64,000 nt of DNA, taken from the NCBI RefSeq assembly GCF_964019385.1, contig NC_088655.1, positions 11,236,706 through 11,300,705 on the forward strand, in the 5' to 3' direction. Source of the DNA: Sycon ciliatum. Its lineage: Eukaryota > Porifera > Calcarea > Leucosolenida > Sycettidae. Positions 22,620-34,503 of this stretch are shown one piece after another. The notes under the pieces are model-generated. The model made no database searches. It was not told the DNA's origin and worked only from the letters and a program-made list of their open reading frames with translations. A program made the position numbers and the translations under genes. How positions within the stretch are numbered: the first letter of the stretch is position 1; each line of letters begins with the position of its first letter.

Positions 22620-22850
22620 TTAGAACTCGTCTTCTAGATACGATGTTAGGTCAGCAGGTTCAGGATGCATGGATCCATTTCTGTACCACCCGATATTCTG
22701 CCTGGGCAGCAGGTGCTGCGATAGTAGTACACATCCTTTGAAGTTTGAAGTTGAACACCATTAAGAATGGTCACAGTGGACCAAGAGATCGCCGACTTGC
22801 TCACTCCTGGTTTCGTAAACTTGGTGCTATCACTCATGAAGGGGAGGACA
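22620..22850. repeat. Interspersed repeat, copy C
   Basis: CAGGTTCAGGATGCATGGATCC and GAGATCGCCGACTTGCTCACTC match the diverged copies at 9.06 and 9.96 kb. The order of the two blocks is preserved. Confidence 0.55.
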
Positions 22851-22888
22851 GCTTGAAGATTGAGCTACGATCTTTGAACAAAAAAAAT

Positions 22889-22954
22889 GGGCCTGTCCGG
22901 GATTTGAACCCGGGACCTCTCGCACCCAAAGCGAGACTCCTAGACCAACAGGCC
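22889..22954 (-). tRNA. tRNA-Pro(UGG)-like sequence, D arm shortened
   Basis: The minus strand begins GGCCTGT and ends ACAGGCC, a perfect 7-bp acceptor stem. The anticodon stem is CTCGC/GCGAG with loop TTTGGGT (anticodon TGG, U33 present). The T arm is CCGGG-TTCAAAT-CCCGG. The region between the acceptor and anticodon stems is only TG plus GTCTAGGAGT, about six bases shorter than a normal eukaryotic tRNA-Pro, so the 3' side of the D stem is missing. Total length is 66 bases. The rest is canonical, so this is probably a recently damaged tRNA gene or tRNA pseudogene. Confidence 0.7.
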
Positions 22955-23085
22955 ACTGCTGGCATACCTGGTACAAATATGGTTGAAGTTGCCGCAATCG
23001 GTTTTAGTTTTCAAGCACCACAAAACACATTGCATGATCTATGCACATTCTGAGGGCAATTTACAATCAGCTTACTGTAAATAAC

Positions 23086-23162
23086 GTTGGTTGTTCCAAC
23101 CAGGAACACACGCTTCTTGCCGAACTTGACACTTGCGTGTGTTCCTAGTTGGAACAACCAAC
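23086..23162. repeat. Compact hairpin, 28-bp arms
   Basis: GTTGGTTGTTCCAACCAGG at the left pairs with the complementary arm ending at 23162. There is one mismatch and a loop of about 21 bases. The size is compatible with a minimal MITE or a precursor-type hairpin RNA; nothing decides between them. Confidence 0.75.
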
Positions 23163-23173
23163 TTCATGACTAA

Positions 23174-23365
23174 TACAGTCAGACCTCGCTTATTCGGTCC
23201 TCTTTTATCCGGATCCCTCGCCATCCGGAAGAAAATCGTTGGTTACCGATTTACAGCATATGCCACGCATACATACAGTATGTGTGTTCGATTATCCGGT
23301 TCCCTCGCCTATCCGGATATTTTTGTGGAAAACGGATGTGTGCGGTTATGCGAGGTCTGACTGTA
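23174..23365. mobile_element. Tigger/pogo-like MITE with TA target duplication
   Basis: CAGTCAGACCTCGCTTATTCGG at the left (from 23176) is mirrored at the right by GCGAGGTCTGACTG ending at 23363, with TA on both sides. Internal TATCCGG words repeat in inverted pairs. It is non-coding. Confidence 0.85.
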
Positions 23366-25060
23366 TCGCCGAAGTCGCAACTTCTAAGTTCTTACTGTAA
23401 CTACTTAAAATTAAGATTTTACGGTCATAATAGTATCTGTATTAGGGTGATCCAGAGGCTTGCCGCCTATCAAGGGGTTCACCGCTTTGAAGAGTGTACG
23501 TGTACACGATTGTACATGTATGAGCTAAAGTAAAAGTAGTGAAAAGTAGTGCAGCACAATGTATGAAAGGCTGTGGAGTGTGGTATGGCCTAACCAGTCA
23601 AAAACTGCTTCTGGCGGCCCTGGTAAAGCACAATCGGTGCACACCAGCTTACCAGGCGCGTGCCCCGTATGGGCTCCTGGGTGCCCGGAACCCCCCCCCC
23701 CCTTTTCGCTCAAAATGCAGGATTTTGGTTCATGTTTTGAAAATTTTCACAGGGGAGCCCCCCCTTGAAGGGCACCGGCGCACGCGCCTGCTTACCCTGT
23801 TTGTAGCAGAGTACAAGCCTTGGAGGGCTGTGCCGATATCCGCATTTGATCGGCATGATGGCCGCCGACGACATTCTGTCCCAGGGCAGGTGTTACACAG
23901 CTCAGCCAGATCCAGGTCACGCTGATAAGTCCCACTGCCTTTTTCGGAATTATCACCTCACAGTACAGCCTGAAGCAGCTCGGCCAAAGGATCCACTTCA
24001 CTCTTATGGAATGTCCTATCCATTAGCGTATAGGATACACGAAATAACCCTTGATGTGACCACTGAATGACGGAGCTTAGGACGTGATCATCATGATTCA
24101 TTACGTAGTATTCGTCCGATCGATACGCACGAGTAGGGTGGCTAGGCGTAGCGACGAGTGCAGCGAGTCCACTACTGCGACTATTCAGCGACAGCTCCAG
24201 TTCAGCCACCAAACTTCAGAAACAGCACTCCGAACGTTGAGCATAAGAACATCCAGGGCAGGCTGTAACAATATTCTGGGATTGGAAATAATATTGACTA
24301 ACAGCCTCTGCCCTAACTCAATTATTACGAACCCTTTAGCGATTCAACCTACAATTTATGACCACTTTGCCAACAGACTATAAAACCTAGAGAAAGAACA
24401 ACCAAAGATCCCGGTAACATTCAAACATAGAAGACCTGTTTCCGCTGCGCTCGTAACAAAATTCCGCTACTGTTTGTGTTCAAACGGACAAAAATAGCGC
24501 TTGAGTAAAAGCAGCCTTTTGCCTTGACACTACACCCATATCACGTGTGTCCATGGCAATCTTTGATTTTGTGGCATGCCCATGCTGCAGGGTGGCCCTG
24601 TTGACGTCAAAGGACTGGGCGCAGCACGCGACTCCGCCGCGAACACTGTCTCCCGGCTGGAAAGAAGTCGAGTCGTAGTTGTCATGATACGTGTACATGT
24701 AGATGGGGTGTCCCAATGGGTGGATATCAGAAATCTACCAACGGTCTTAGGCATTCAATGATTCATGGGACGGTACATCAGGCGGATGGGTTTATCACTG
24801 CATAGACATATGTATATGTACATGTATGTACTGTACATTCACATGTAAAAGTTCATGATTGTACATACATGTACATACATGTACGCATACTATCAGTCCT
24901 GACACTGGCGACGGTAAGTAGTTTTCCACAAAAATCCCCACTCATCATTCCTTCACTTTCCCCAAAGCATTCCCGCAAAGTAGAATCTGGTCCAGACCCG
25001 CCTACCAAGTTCGATAGTGATGAAGATCTAGCCCTTTGCCAAAGTCTTCTTATGTCCTTT
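23366..25060. other. Mostly non-coding; weak candidate exon at 24.48-24.72 kb
   Basis: A minus-strand frame at 24480-24716 has protein-like composition (YDSTSFQPGDSVRGGVACC, then ATLQHGHATKSKIAMDTRDMG). It lacks clear splice partners and I do not recognise it. The rest shows no exon; C runs lie near 23692-23702, and ACATGTAC repeats start to appear. Confidence 0.25.
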
Positions 25061-25063
25061 CCC

Positions 25064-25070
25064 TATAAAA
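25064..25070 (+). promoter_or_regulatory. TATA box of claudin-like copy 1
   Basis: TATAAAA lies 127 bases before the ATG, in CCCTATAAAAGGGAGG. The later paralogs also have TATA boxes (TATAAAA) about 240 bases before their ATG, which supports a real core promoter here. Confidence 0.5.
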
Positions 25071-25190
25071 GGGAGGAAAGGGTCTTCCAAAACTACTACT
25101 CCTCCCTTGCATCTTTCAGCAAGTATACTTTTGTGGTGCTGGCAATTGCTAAGCTTTTCAGACTCTGATATTTTCTTTGTACGAAGAAGG

Positions 25191-28100
25191 ATGGCCAACA
25201 ATGCTGTTGTTTCCCTTGTACTGGCGGGGGTGGTGACGCTTGCGCTCCTGATTACTGTTCATGGTGAGTTTCCAGAATTTATCACCAATATGTAGTATTA
25301 CCTCGTTGCAATTCATTTTTATTAATCGGTAGGTTGTGGCAACGTATATGTACATGTCTATGATCGCTTGAATGTAAGGACGTTATCAATATTACCCTAC
25401 TGCCGTCGAATAACTCAAACCGGGCATTTAGGAGTGCGCAGCCCAAACAGGAACCTGGCAAATGGCTGGTTTAGGAAAAAGGAAAGTTCGGAGGTCCCAC
25501 TTTTGTACATGTACAATGTACGTGAACAGAGTAGAAAGTGTTTCGTATGTGGGCATTACGTTGGAAATGTCTTTGTCAAAACAATTTGGTGGCACTGCGT
25601 TCTTCCACTAGCCTAGGATTTCAAAACAATACTGAGGCGTGTGTTTCTTTCCCCGGAATTTACATGTAATATCGGACCATTGCGTAACATGAAGTCCTGG
25701 TGATATTTCTCCTTCAACAAAGTGTTTCATTTTCGCGAGAGAAAGTCATGATCACCACTGGTCTGCCCACGTCCGGGGCACAGAAACAGCTCCATTCCTG
25801 TTCAATTCCACGTAAATTATTAACTTGTTAATCACCATTGTATTCGACCTGAAGAGTAATGGAATGAAAGGCCTAGTCGGAAACAAATATGGCGTCTGTG
25901 CTTCGTGTGCTGATTTGTTTCCCTCTAACAATAGCATCGTGTTGTTTTACAGCATGAGCCTTATAAAAAGGATCCTACTGGGAAAAATGTTTTGTCCTGG
26001 CCTCATTTGTCAGACTTGTCATTCAACTCAAGTAGAATTCAAAGCCAGCTATCGCATAATGTATGTGACCTATTATTCAATATTGGAAAGCGTTTTGAAT
26101 CTCGTGCAAAGAACGGATTAGTTGTAGCCAATTTGTAAGTATCTCCCCCTCCCCCCGCCCCCAATCTCGCTTTCCTGATGGGAAGGGTTAAAGTTACAGA
26201 AGCACAAAGAACATTAACGGTGATATTGCTCAGATGATTCGTGATAAGGCCACTGCACATACCCATCCGTACAATGTAGTAAGCACTGCCCTCCTCAGGG
26301 TATTGATGAATATATTTTCAGCAAGGCCTCCAGACACTTTGTACAATGTATCTGATAGGAGTAACATTAATTTCTGGTGCCTATATTTCTCTTCACCTCA
26401 CACATCGTATACGCGTTACACGTTGCCAAATAGTTTTAGCTTACTGCGTGCACGTTGTCTGTTTCCCCACACAGCTGTACCAAAGTGGTACGAGCAGTCC
26501 GTGAGTGACATGCTTGGAAATAGCCGAAAAATCGACACCGGAATTTGGCGGGAATGTGACGAGCTGAACGTAGCAGGACTCAGGTTTGCTACATGCACAG
26601 CAATCAAGATCACGGAACCAGAGTTTCCCGGTAAGCGAGCAGTTCGAGATGGAAGTGCACTTGCGAATACTGCACGGTGATAGCTCTGGGTTAATTTCCT
26701 ACCACTCCGCGTCGTTCCATCTGTTTTGCATGTATTATTATTTTCTATCCTCAGTTTGTGCTTCTTCATAAGCTGTTGACGGAGACTCCCTCGATTTAGG
26801 CTTAGGCTTGTGGAGAATGCAAAATTACAAATACAAAATTAATAGCAAATTTCTTGAGGGAAAACAATCAAAACTTATTAGGCTGGGCAATCCCAAGAAC
26901 GAGACCACGACTCGGAAAAAAGATAAAAGCCTGATTGACAAATGCTGGTGACCAAACGTTATGCAGAGCTGCCCACCATTATCAATGTAATCATTACGCG
27001 ACGTTTTGGTCTCATTTTCATATTTAACCCATTCAGCGCTACTGGGCCTTGCCTATGGTACTCTGCATATAAAATGCTAAAAACAGGGCCAATAGCAAGT
27101 TCTAAAACTCCAGGGTTCTGGCAACTGGGGTCCTCAAATATTTTGGAAATGATTGCCAAGACTATCAACCACAGGGTGACAGAATCGATACAGTCCCCCA
27201 AAAGAATAGCGCCTCACAATAGGGGACGCAAGTTTGCTCAAATTGCGTGAAATACGCCAAATGCGTGAAATTGCAGCTGAAAGATCGCTGAAAAGAGAAG
27301 AAAAAAGACGCGTTGTGTTTCCAAGCGGGATTCGTACCAACGACCTATCGTACAAGAGGCAGGTTCATGATCCAACTGACTAACAGTGCTTTTACACACC
27401 AGACAGTGCCAGAAATCACTATATATTCCATGACGTCTATAGACGTCATCCCGCGCATGGGGGGGGCATTTTCAATGACGTCTATAGACGTCATCAGCGT
27501 TCAATGGGCTATAGATATCATGCCTCTTTGTGTGGTATACTTCTAGGGTACGTAATTCCTGCTACCGAAAGGACCATATAGCCCGATGGAACGAGATCAG
27601 CACGGGCAAGATCTGTTTAGTTGATTGCCGTATAATGCACGTAACCATCCGTGAACAGGATATCCACTCGGATTGTGCTGTAACGTGTTGAAACAAGTTA
27701 CTGCATATTGTCGATGGTACCAATAACTAATAGTATGCAACGTATGAAGTAGTGTAACAGGTGCATGTACAACAAGAAGAGGAGTTAACTATTTCGTTGC
27801 GACTCATCCAGATGTTTCCCATGGCTGTTGCCTGATGACCGCCTCGTGCATGAAATTCGGGCGAACAACGAAATCTTCATCCTCTTCTTTCGGTTGTAAA
27901 TACATGTACATGTAGATGTGCTTTTGGGCATCGAGCACACTATTGATCATCATAGAATCTGTCTGTTTTACATTTGTACACTGTGCACGTACATGACTAC
28001 AGGTTCATGTTGTTTGGACACAAGTATTTTGCAAAATGTAACTGACGACCATAGTAACTATATATTCTATTCTATAATGCGGTGCAGTCAGAAAGTGCAC

Positions 28101-29351
28101 CAACTAGGCACACAACTGACAGAGTACTGAGACATTCTTTATGTCCATTTCCTGTCTACAAACATCATTGGTTCAATATCCGAGTATCAAATAAAACATT
28201 GTGTATAATATGTATCTTCTTTTCTATTTCTGTATTCAGCCAGCCTCCGTTCGGCTCAGACCTTCTCCCTTATAGCCACAATATTAGCAGGTATAGCCTT
28301 GATCAGCACCTTGGTTATTGAGTATGACAGCACAAAGGTCAAGCTCCTGCGGCTGCCTCGCATCTTCTTCGCTGTATCTGGTACGTATGGAGAGATAAAT
28401 GTCCACACAGGGAGGGAGACAGAGAAAGAGAGACAGACAGAGAGAGACGGAGACAGATACAGTTGCATAGACTGAGATACAGAGACACAGAGATACGGAG
28501 AGCGCGAGAGATAGATAGATAGGTGATAGATAGATGGATAGATAGAGGCAGAGACCAAGCAGGGCTGGAACCGACTTTAGTGACGTACTCTGGATTATTT
28601 TGAAAGAAGTACAATCTAATCTACAGGTGCATATGCTCCAGCAAACATAGATGTGTTGTAAGTTTGCAAGTTCGTTCTGCATTAGGATAAGCGGATCCAC
28701 GTATTATGCATGGATTCTGAACTAGCTCCGCAGTCATGTGATACCAGTATTCACCACTTCATACCCTAGGCCAGTTTCCAGTGCATCATTCTAACACCCA
28801 ACCCCACTACGCCTGGATCCTGGAAGGTATTTGCAATGTCTTCGTCAGAAGGTTAATATGCATTTTTTATTTCCATGTGGAACTATTATACGAGCATAAA
28901 ATATCTTCTTGTACAAAAGGTGCTAATCATTACACTACATTGTAAATTGAACAAGAATAGGAGGAATAGGGGGATGAAAATAGTGTTTTTTAATTCGAGT
29001 TTCATGCTCTAAGCGATCATCACAAACAGCATTTTCAATTCAGGAAAATATCTACGGATCTTTAGAATGGTGCCAACAATTTTGAATGTATGTCCTCCTG
29101 CCATGCTTCATTGTATATTGGTATCTTTCTGGTTATTTTACTCAGGTATCGCGATTGCCATTGCCGCACTCAGCTTCGTCGCCTTCATCAGCAAGGATAC
29201 TAATGTCCAAACGTCTCGCCCCAGCGGGGCCGCGAGCTTTAAATCAACCTACGGTGCCAGTTACATCATCGCATGGATCACGTTGGTTCCGGCCTTCGTG
29301 GCAGCCTTGCTGGCACATGTCCATCATTCCGCGAAAGCTGCTTCAGCCTAA
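25191..29351 (+). CDS. Claudin/PMP22-superfamily four-TM protein, copy 1 (most diverged)
   Basis: Four exons, 25191-25263, 26475-26630, 28240-28380 and 29146-29351, have GT-AG borders and all introns in phase 1. They give 191 residues. Exon 1 is a membrane segment (VVSLVLAGVVTLALLITVH). Exon 2 is the first extracellular loop, with W29, G47-I48-W49, C52 and C65, the W-GLW-C-C signature of claudins and their relatives. Exon 3 begins ASLRSAQTFSLIATILAG, the arginine-led second membrane segment. Exon 4 carries the third and fourth segments (GASYIIAWITLVPAFVAALLAH). The family forms paracellular seals or channels, or organises membranes, at cell contacts. The tail KAASA lacks the terminal PDZ ligand of classical claudins. 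Compared with copies 2-4, the loop has two extra residues between the cysteines, and intron 1 has no MITE or tRNA-type insertion. Confidence 0.82.
27430..27494. repeat. Two identical 20-bp palindromes
   Basis: ATGACGTCTATAGACGTCAT occurs at 27430-27449 and again at 27475-27494. It is a perfect palindrome of two TGACGTC half-sites around TATA, within intron 2 of copy 1. The half-sites resemble CREB/ATF sites. A tiny MITE remnant is an alternative. Confidence 0.85.
28381..28560. repeat. GAGACA/GATA microsatellite in intron 3 of copy 1
   Basis: GAGACAGA-type repeats start just after the exon 3 donor and pass into GATAGATAGAT. Serine/leucine-rich frames on the minus strand are artefacts. Confidence 0.9.
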
Positions 29352-30800
29352 TCGAGTAAGAGCAATGTGAAATTACTGATGGAAGATTCCCTGGGGCTAT
29401 CCAAGAAAACGGCACTGTAGCCTAATCTGCAAGAATGTTTCTTGTCTATATTTGAAGTTTCTCCCAGGGCTATCAGGCAACATTTTCACTGTAGGCTAAT
29501 CTCTGCTGTTTTTGCCTCGAAATCCTTCTTTTTCGGAAAAATAGAATCTTTTACACACATACATGTACATTGTACATGTCGACATTATAGGAAATGCTTA
29601 CAGTACAATTAGTCCTCCTTGTAGCTACATGTACATTAACACTACTGTCTCCGACACGCTTGTTTAAATATCAGAATAGATTTTGATTATTTGTTTTATG
29701 AACAATCTCTTTATCTTTCACAGAACTCGTTTTCTCGGGTGTCAAGAAAGGATACTGCTGACCGGAACACTTGATTATTTGCTATGGTTCGTGCTTCCGT
29801 GATAACCGAGTAACTATTAAACTAGTGTCCAAAGCATCGTGTGCCCTGTTGTACTCCTGCACACACTTGTCTGTTCCCCACTCTATCAATCATACACGAC
29901 TTTTAATCAATACAACGACTTTACCCATACACGCAAATGTACATACACATGTCATTCGAATAGTGCACTGAGCATTCGACTACAACCACTGTGGCATTGA
30001 TACTCCAGCACAATTTTCCTTTCTACTTTAGTTAACCAGTCGCAGTCCTGGCTGCCCTCCTGTATGAATGTCAGGGATGCTATCCTTGAATTCCTTTCTC
30101 CTCCTCCCTTGAATTATCGCACAGTGTAAGCGTTTTTCGTCTACCCGGCGCTGTTCAAGCCCCGGACTCTCCATAATATGTCTGTCAATTTAACTCTCTT
30201 GTACACATACATTAAAACTCACTCCCTCCACTGCTACTTGCCTTGTTGCGAGTATCGTTTCTCACTTTTGAATTTCGTTTCCATAGCCACCCGTCGCATT
30301 AATTTGTCCTTCAGTTTAGCGTTTCTTCCGGATGAGCGTTGTGCGAAAGCTAGTTTGGCGTCAATCATTATCCACCATTTTTGTTTCTCCACATACATGT
30401 ACATGTACTTTCTTTTGTACATGTACTCAGCCCCTTGTTTATTGATTGTCCATCACAGCCTTAGTTGGCTTCCATGATTTGCTTGTTCCTCGAAGTAAAA
30501 TAAAGTCGTTACACATGTCGATTCCGCTCGTCCTTTTCTTTGAAAGTCGAAAAAAAGAATTCATCAAATTTCTTATCTAAGCATGCAAATACATGTACAT
30601 GTACATGTACACACGTCCAAACGTACATGTACACGTACATGTAAAATGCATTGCCTGCGGTGTGCTGAGGAGGAGGGAATGTAAAAGGTAACGAAAGCAG
30701 CCTAAACCTTTCAATGAACTCGCATGGTTATAAATAAACCTTTCAATATACAATGTACATGTATATGTACATTGTATGATGTGTCCTAATATTATTGTAC
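29352..30800. other. 3' flank of copy 1; no gene
   Basis: AATAAAG near 30500 could serve as a poly(A) signal, but it is far from the stop codon. Many ACATGTAC words occur, for example a long run at 30592-30640. No exon was recognised. Confidence 0.4.
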
Positions 30801-30971
30801 ATTTATTTATTTATTTATTTCACCTTCCCGTGGCCAGAGAATATAGGCCAATATGGAGGGAGGGGGGCGGTAGCCAGCCATGGCAGTAAACAAAAACAAA
30901 GCAAAAATAAATAAATATTACACATTACTGGAGGCAAAGAGAAACAAATGTGGATGAAGAACTAGCAGTTA

Positions 30972-33962
30972 TTAGAACACGAGCTTCATGTTGGCCTTGA
31001 AATCCTTTAGCGTACAAGACGATTTTACTGATAGAGGCAGGGCCAGCCAGAGAGAATAGGCAGCAAAAAACGGAGATCTGGTATAAGCTGAGGTTCGGGC
31101 TTTAGGCAAAGTGCAGGGATTGCGCGTAGGACGAGTGGGAAGAAACCAGTTATATTTACGCAAGTGTGGCGGGGCTTTGTCAAGACGAATAGAATGAACA
31201 ACAATACAAAGTTTTCGATCCGCTTGACTAGAGATAGGGAAGGTGTTAAACATATCATACAACTCGGCAGAAGGAAAGTATGATGGTTTGCGGAAAAGGA
31301 CTTTGAGTATCCTCTTATTGTGGACTTCCAGGGTACTCATTAACGATTTACTAAGTAGGAATGACCAGGCGGTTGAGCAATAGAGAAAAATGGGGAGAAT
31401 ATAGCAATGATAAAAAAGGCGAATGCATTCAAGCGGTAGGTGGGAGCAGTGAGACACGAGGTAGCCAACAGCTTTACTGACTTTGCTACAGATATAGTCG
31501 ACATGTCTACTAAACGATAAGTCTGAGTCAATGACCAAACCAAGATGTTTGTGTTGTTTTACCACTGTGAGGTCTGTGAGGGATCCGGGAAGAGTGAATG
31601 CATAGGTTGGCTCTGAGTTCGGCAGGAATAATATCTCAGTCTTGGCGATATTAGGTCTTAGTCTCCAGGTAGTCATCCACTGATGGACTTCGTTGATACC
31701 GCGCTGGAGACTGTCTCGCAGCCTGTCTAGACACTCATTGAACCGGAGCAGTGCAGTATCGTCAGCAAATAAGGACACACCTTCAACATGACTGGGAAGA
31801 TCATTTATATACACTAGGAAAAGGAGGGGCCCTAGGATGGATCCCTGGGGCACTCCGGACAGAACAGGTGAAGCATCTGAGAGAGTTCCACCTACAAAGA
31901 CAACTTGCGTTCTGTCGGATAGGTAGTCTGTAATCCACTCCAGCGCTGAGTCACACACACCGAAAACTTTGGAAAGTTTAGCAAGTAATGCACGGTGCCA
32001 CACGGTGTCGAAAGCTTTCTCGAGGTCGAAAAAGCACATGGCAACTTTCCTCCCCATATGACGATGGTCGGCAATGTTTTGGATCAGCTTGGTGAGCTGT
32101 AGAGCGGTCGAGTCACCACGACGAAACCCAGATTGCGCGGGATCCAGAGCAGGAGAAATATGATTATTCAATTGATTGAAGAAGAGCCGTTCGCAAAGTT
32201 TGGAAATACAAGACAGGAGGGAAATTGGGCGATAGTTACTAGCTTGAGATTTGCTGCCTTTGCACTTGTAAATAGGCACAATTTTAGCCAGTTTCCAGTC
32301 AGTAGGGAACTTGCCTGTGGTAAAGGAGAGGTTAAATAGGCGGCTAAGTGGAAAAGAAATCACAGGAGCTAGCTTCTTTATCATATTGTTCGTGATACCG
32401 TCTAGCCCTGGCGCTTTCCCAGATTTCAGGTTTGAGATGGCTTTACGAACATCTGCTGTAGTGATATGAACGCGGGTGAATTGGCGAGTAAGACGAGTGT
32501 CATATTGGAGAGGGGGTATTACTAAACGTGGGTCATCAGGCACCGCGACAGAGGTAAACTGCTTGTTGAGGATGGTTGCTTTTTGGAAGCTGTCGGACAC
32601 CAGCAGCCCATCAGGGCTTGCAATGTCAGGGATGCCAGGTTTTACTTTGTGCGATCGCTGACTGCGGACAAACTGGTGAAGCGTAGTGCTGCCTGAGGTA
32701 AGTGTTGTTTTGATTGAACGAATGTACTGGCGGTGGCACCAGCGGGAGAGATGTCTCACCTGGTTCCGCTGTGCCTTATATGCTGATAGGTTGTAGTCCG
32801 TAGGGAATTTCCTGGAGAGGCTGAATAGGTCACGCTTCAACTTGATAGCCCTGCGTAGTTCAGTGGAAACCCATGGATGATATTTGCGTGTAGACCCTGG
32901 GGTTGAGGGAGTTCGATTTGGTTTGCAGGAGCTATGAAGGGGAACATACTTGGACAGCACAGTCTGCAGGACACTGTGCAGGTTACTAAGTGCACTGTCC
33001 ACGTCTGAGGATATTAATGAGTTCCAAGGTACTGAGTCTAAGTCTGCATTGACTGCCTCCCACACAGCAGGTGTGACGTGTCGGAGATCGAAAGACATAG
33101 GGTTAGACTCCTGAGCTTGAGACGTTATTTCGCGGGGAGACTGAGGCAGGGGGATGTCGAACTGGCAGTACACAATGGCATGGTCTGAGGCGCCCAGAGG
33201 GCAGTCAGTTTCGACGCAAGACGAGAGATTGGCACGGTTACTAAATACCAAATCCAAGCAGGCTTGGACACCAGAGGGTGACGTGTATGTACATGTGTTG
33301 ACGAGTTGGTGAAGACCAAATAGACTGAGCGTGCGATACAATTCAGCACCGGCAGTATTGGTGGAATCTGTCGAACACCGTGACGTGTGCTTGCTGTTAA
33401 AATCACCTGTCAAGATAACGTGAGAAGATGAAAGAGGAAGAGTAATGAGTACGTCTTCGAGAGTCTAGCAGTACCTTGCTATATCTGTTGGCTTAGCAGA
33501 AGGTGGACGATAACTGCAGCAGAGGAGGATCGGCTCAGCTGCAGCCGGATACGGCTGGAAATGAACCCAAACGGCTTCGCACCCATCGCGAGCTAGATCG
33601 GGACGTATGGCAACAGACTTCAACTTATTCTGTCGAACAAGGATAGCGACACCACCATAACCTCTTGCACTTGTCCCGGACTTATTCTCTGCAGGGGGCC
33701 TGTCCCTCCGGAAGGTGTCATAACGCGTAATATTAAGTGCAATATTCGGGTCGAGCCAGGTTTCAGTTAGGCAGATTATGTCAGGCTGCCACTCTTCAGC
33801 AACAATAGTAAGCTCTGTACACTTATTTACTACAGAACGACAGTTTGTTGATAGGAGTGTGAGCTGGGGTGGTGTAGAATGCTGGTGAGTGGGAAGGGAG
33901 TGTCTGGTAGGAAAGAATGGGTGTGCGTGTGGGTTCAGTGAGGAAGGTGGGTGTGGGTCCAA
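30972..33962 (-). pseudogene. LINE ORF2, endonuclease plus reverse transcriptase, one in-frame stop
   Basis: The frame is continuous from 33962 to 30972 except for one TAG at 33465-33467, with no frameshift. N-terminal endonuclease landmarks are LLSTNCRSVVNK, ICLTETWLD, TGDFNSKH and GASDHAIV; the stop falls between the second and third. The polymerase follows: SGKAPGLDGI, NYRPISLLS, FFDLEKAFDTVWH, GVPQGSILGPLLFLVYINDL and the catalytic FADD, then a thumb and a C-terminal region ending FKANMKLVF. About 996 codons in total. The upstream TAA of ORF1 is only about ten bases from the first codons (TTG at 33962), so ORF2 was probably translated by reinitiation or stop bypass. A single stop in an otherwise clean frame suggests recent insertion. 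Confidence 0.88.
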
Positions 33963-33971
33963 TTGGATGGT

Positions 33972-34290
33972 TTAGTTACTAGCAGACTGATCCAAGGTTG
34001 TGCTGTCAGATGCAAATCTCCATTCCCTGATGGAAACTTTGCTTGGCCAGAAACCTTCTTCGAGAACCTGGTCAGTATGCTCAGCCGGAACAACAAGGTG
34101 AGCATAAGCAGTACCAAAGTACTTGGACTCCGAAATTGAGCAACTGAGGACGTCAACTGCTTTCTTTTTGCACCACTCCCTGATAGAGTCAGCCTCACAC
34201 CCAGGATCGACATTTCCGAGGTAGAAGCACTTCCGCTTGATCCTTTCTGCCCCCTGGAGGCTGCCTCGCTTACATTTTTTGGTTGGGTGG
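33972..34290 (-). pseudogene. LINE ORF1 C-terminal fragment (RRM-like)
   Basis: The frame reads CFYLGNVDPGCEADSIREWC..., then YFGTAYAHLVVPAEH, and ends with EEGFWPSKVSIREWRF. This is the beta-strand/helix layout of the RNA-recognition fold found in ORF1 proteins of CR1/L2-type LINEs. The N-terminal part is missing at the MITE junction. The stop is TAA at 33972-33974. Confidence 0.7.
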
Positions 34291-34300
34291 GTGTACATTT

Positions 34301-34503
34301 TAGGGTCTGGCGGACTCTGCTGGCAGAAAAATTGGCAGCATTCGATTCTTTTTCTGGTAAGTTTCATGCATGTTTGGCATGTGGGTAAAGAAATGGAGCA
34401 GAATTCGAGGAATTGCCCGCCATAACGTTTGTATGGTTCTGCCAATTTCACTGCTTTTCGAGCAGAATCTGCCACCTTTTCGAGCAGAATCCGCCGGTCC
34501 CTA
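34301..34503. mobile_element. MITE family A copy
   Basis: It has the same internal words as the 17.8-kb copy, including CATGCATGTTTGGCATGTGG and GGTTTGTATGGTTCTGCC, and it ends CCGCCGGTCCCTA. It lies exactly at the 5' end of the LINE. Confidence 0.85.

Larger units (their letters stand above)
30801..34300 (-). mobile_element. Nearly full-length APE-type LINE (CR1/L2/Jockey-like)
   Basis: On the minus strand the order is: end of an ORF1 (34290-33972), ORF2 (33962-30972), about 140 bases of 3' UTR, and an AAAT-type simple tail at 30801-30822. The 5' end meets a MITE family A copy at 34300-34301, so the element is 5'-truncated within ORF1. An apurinic-type endonuclease, a non-LTR polymerase and an A/T-rich simple-repeat tail together identify a Jockey/CR1-group LINE. 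The exact clade is not decided. Confidence 0.9.

Noticed and set aside
24480..24716. Minus-strand coding exon
   Set aside because: Protein-like composition but no convincing splice partners or family; kept only as a weak note.
27100..27360. Coding exon around the minus-strand frames near 27.2 kb
   Set aside because: Short, unrecognised, and inside an intron of the opposite-strand gene.
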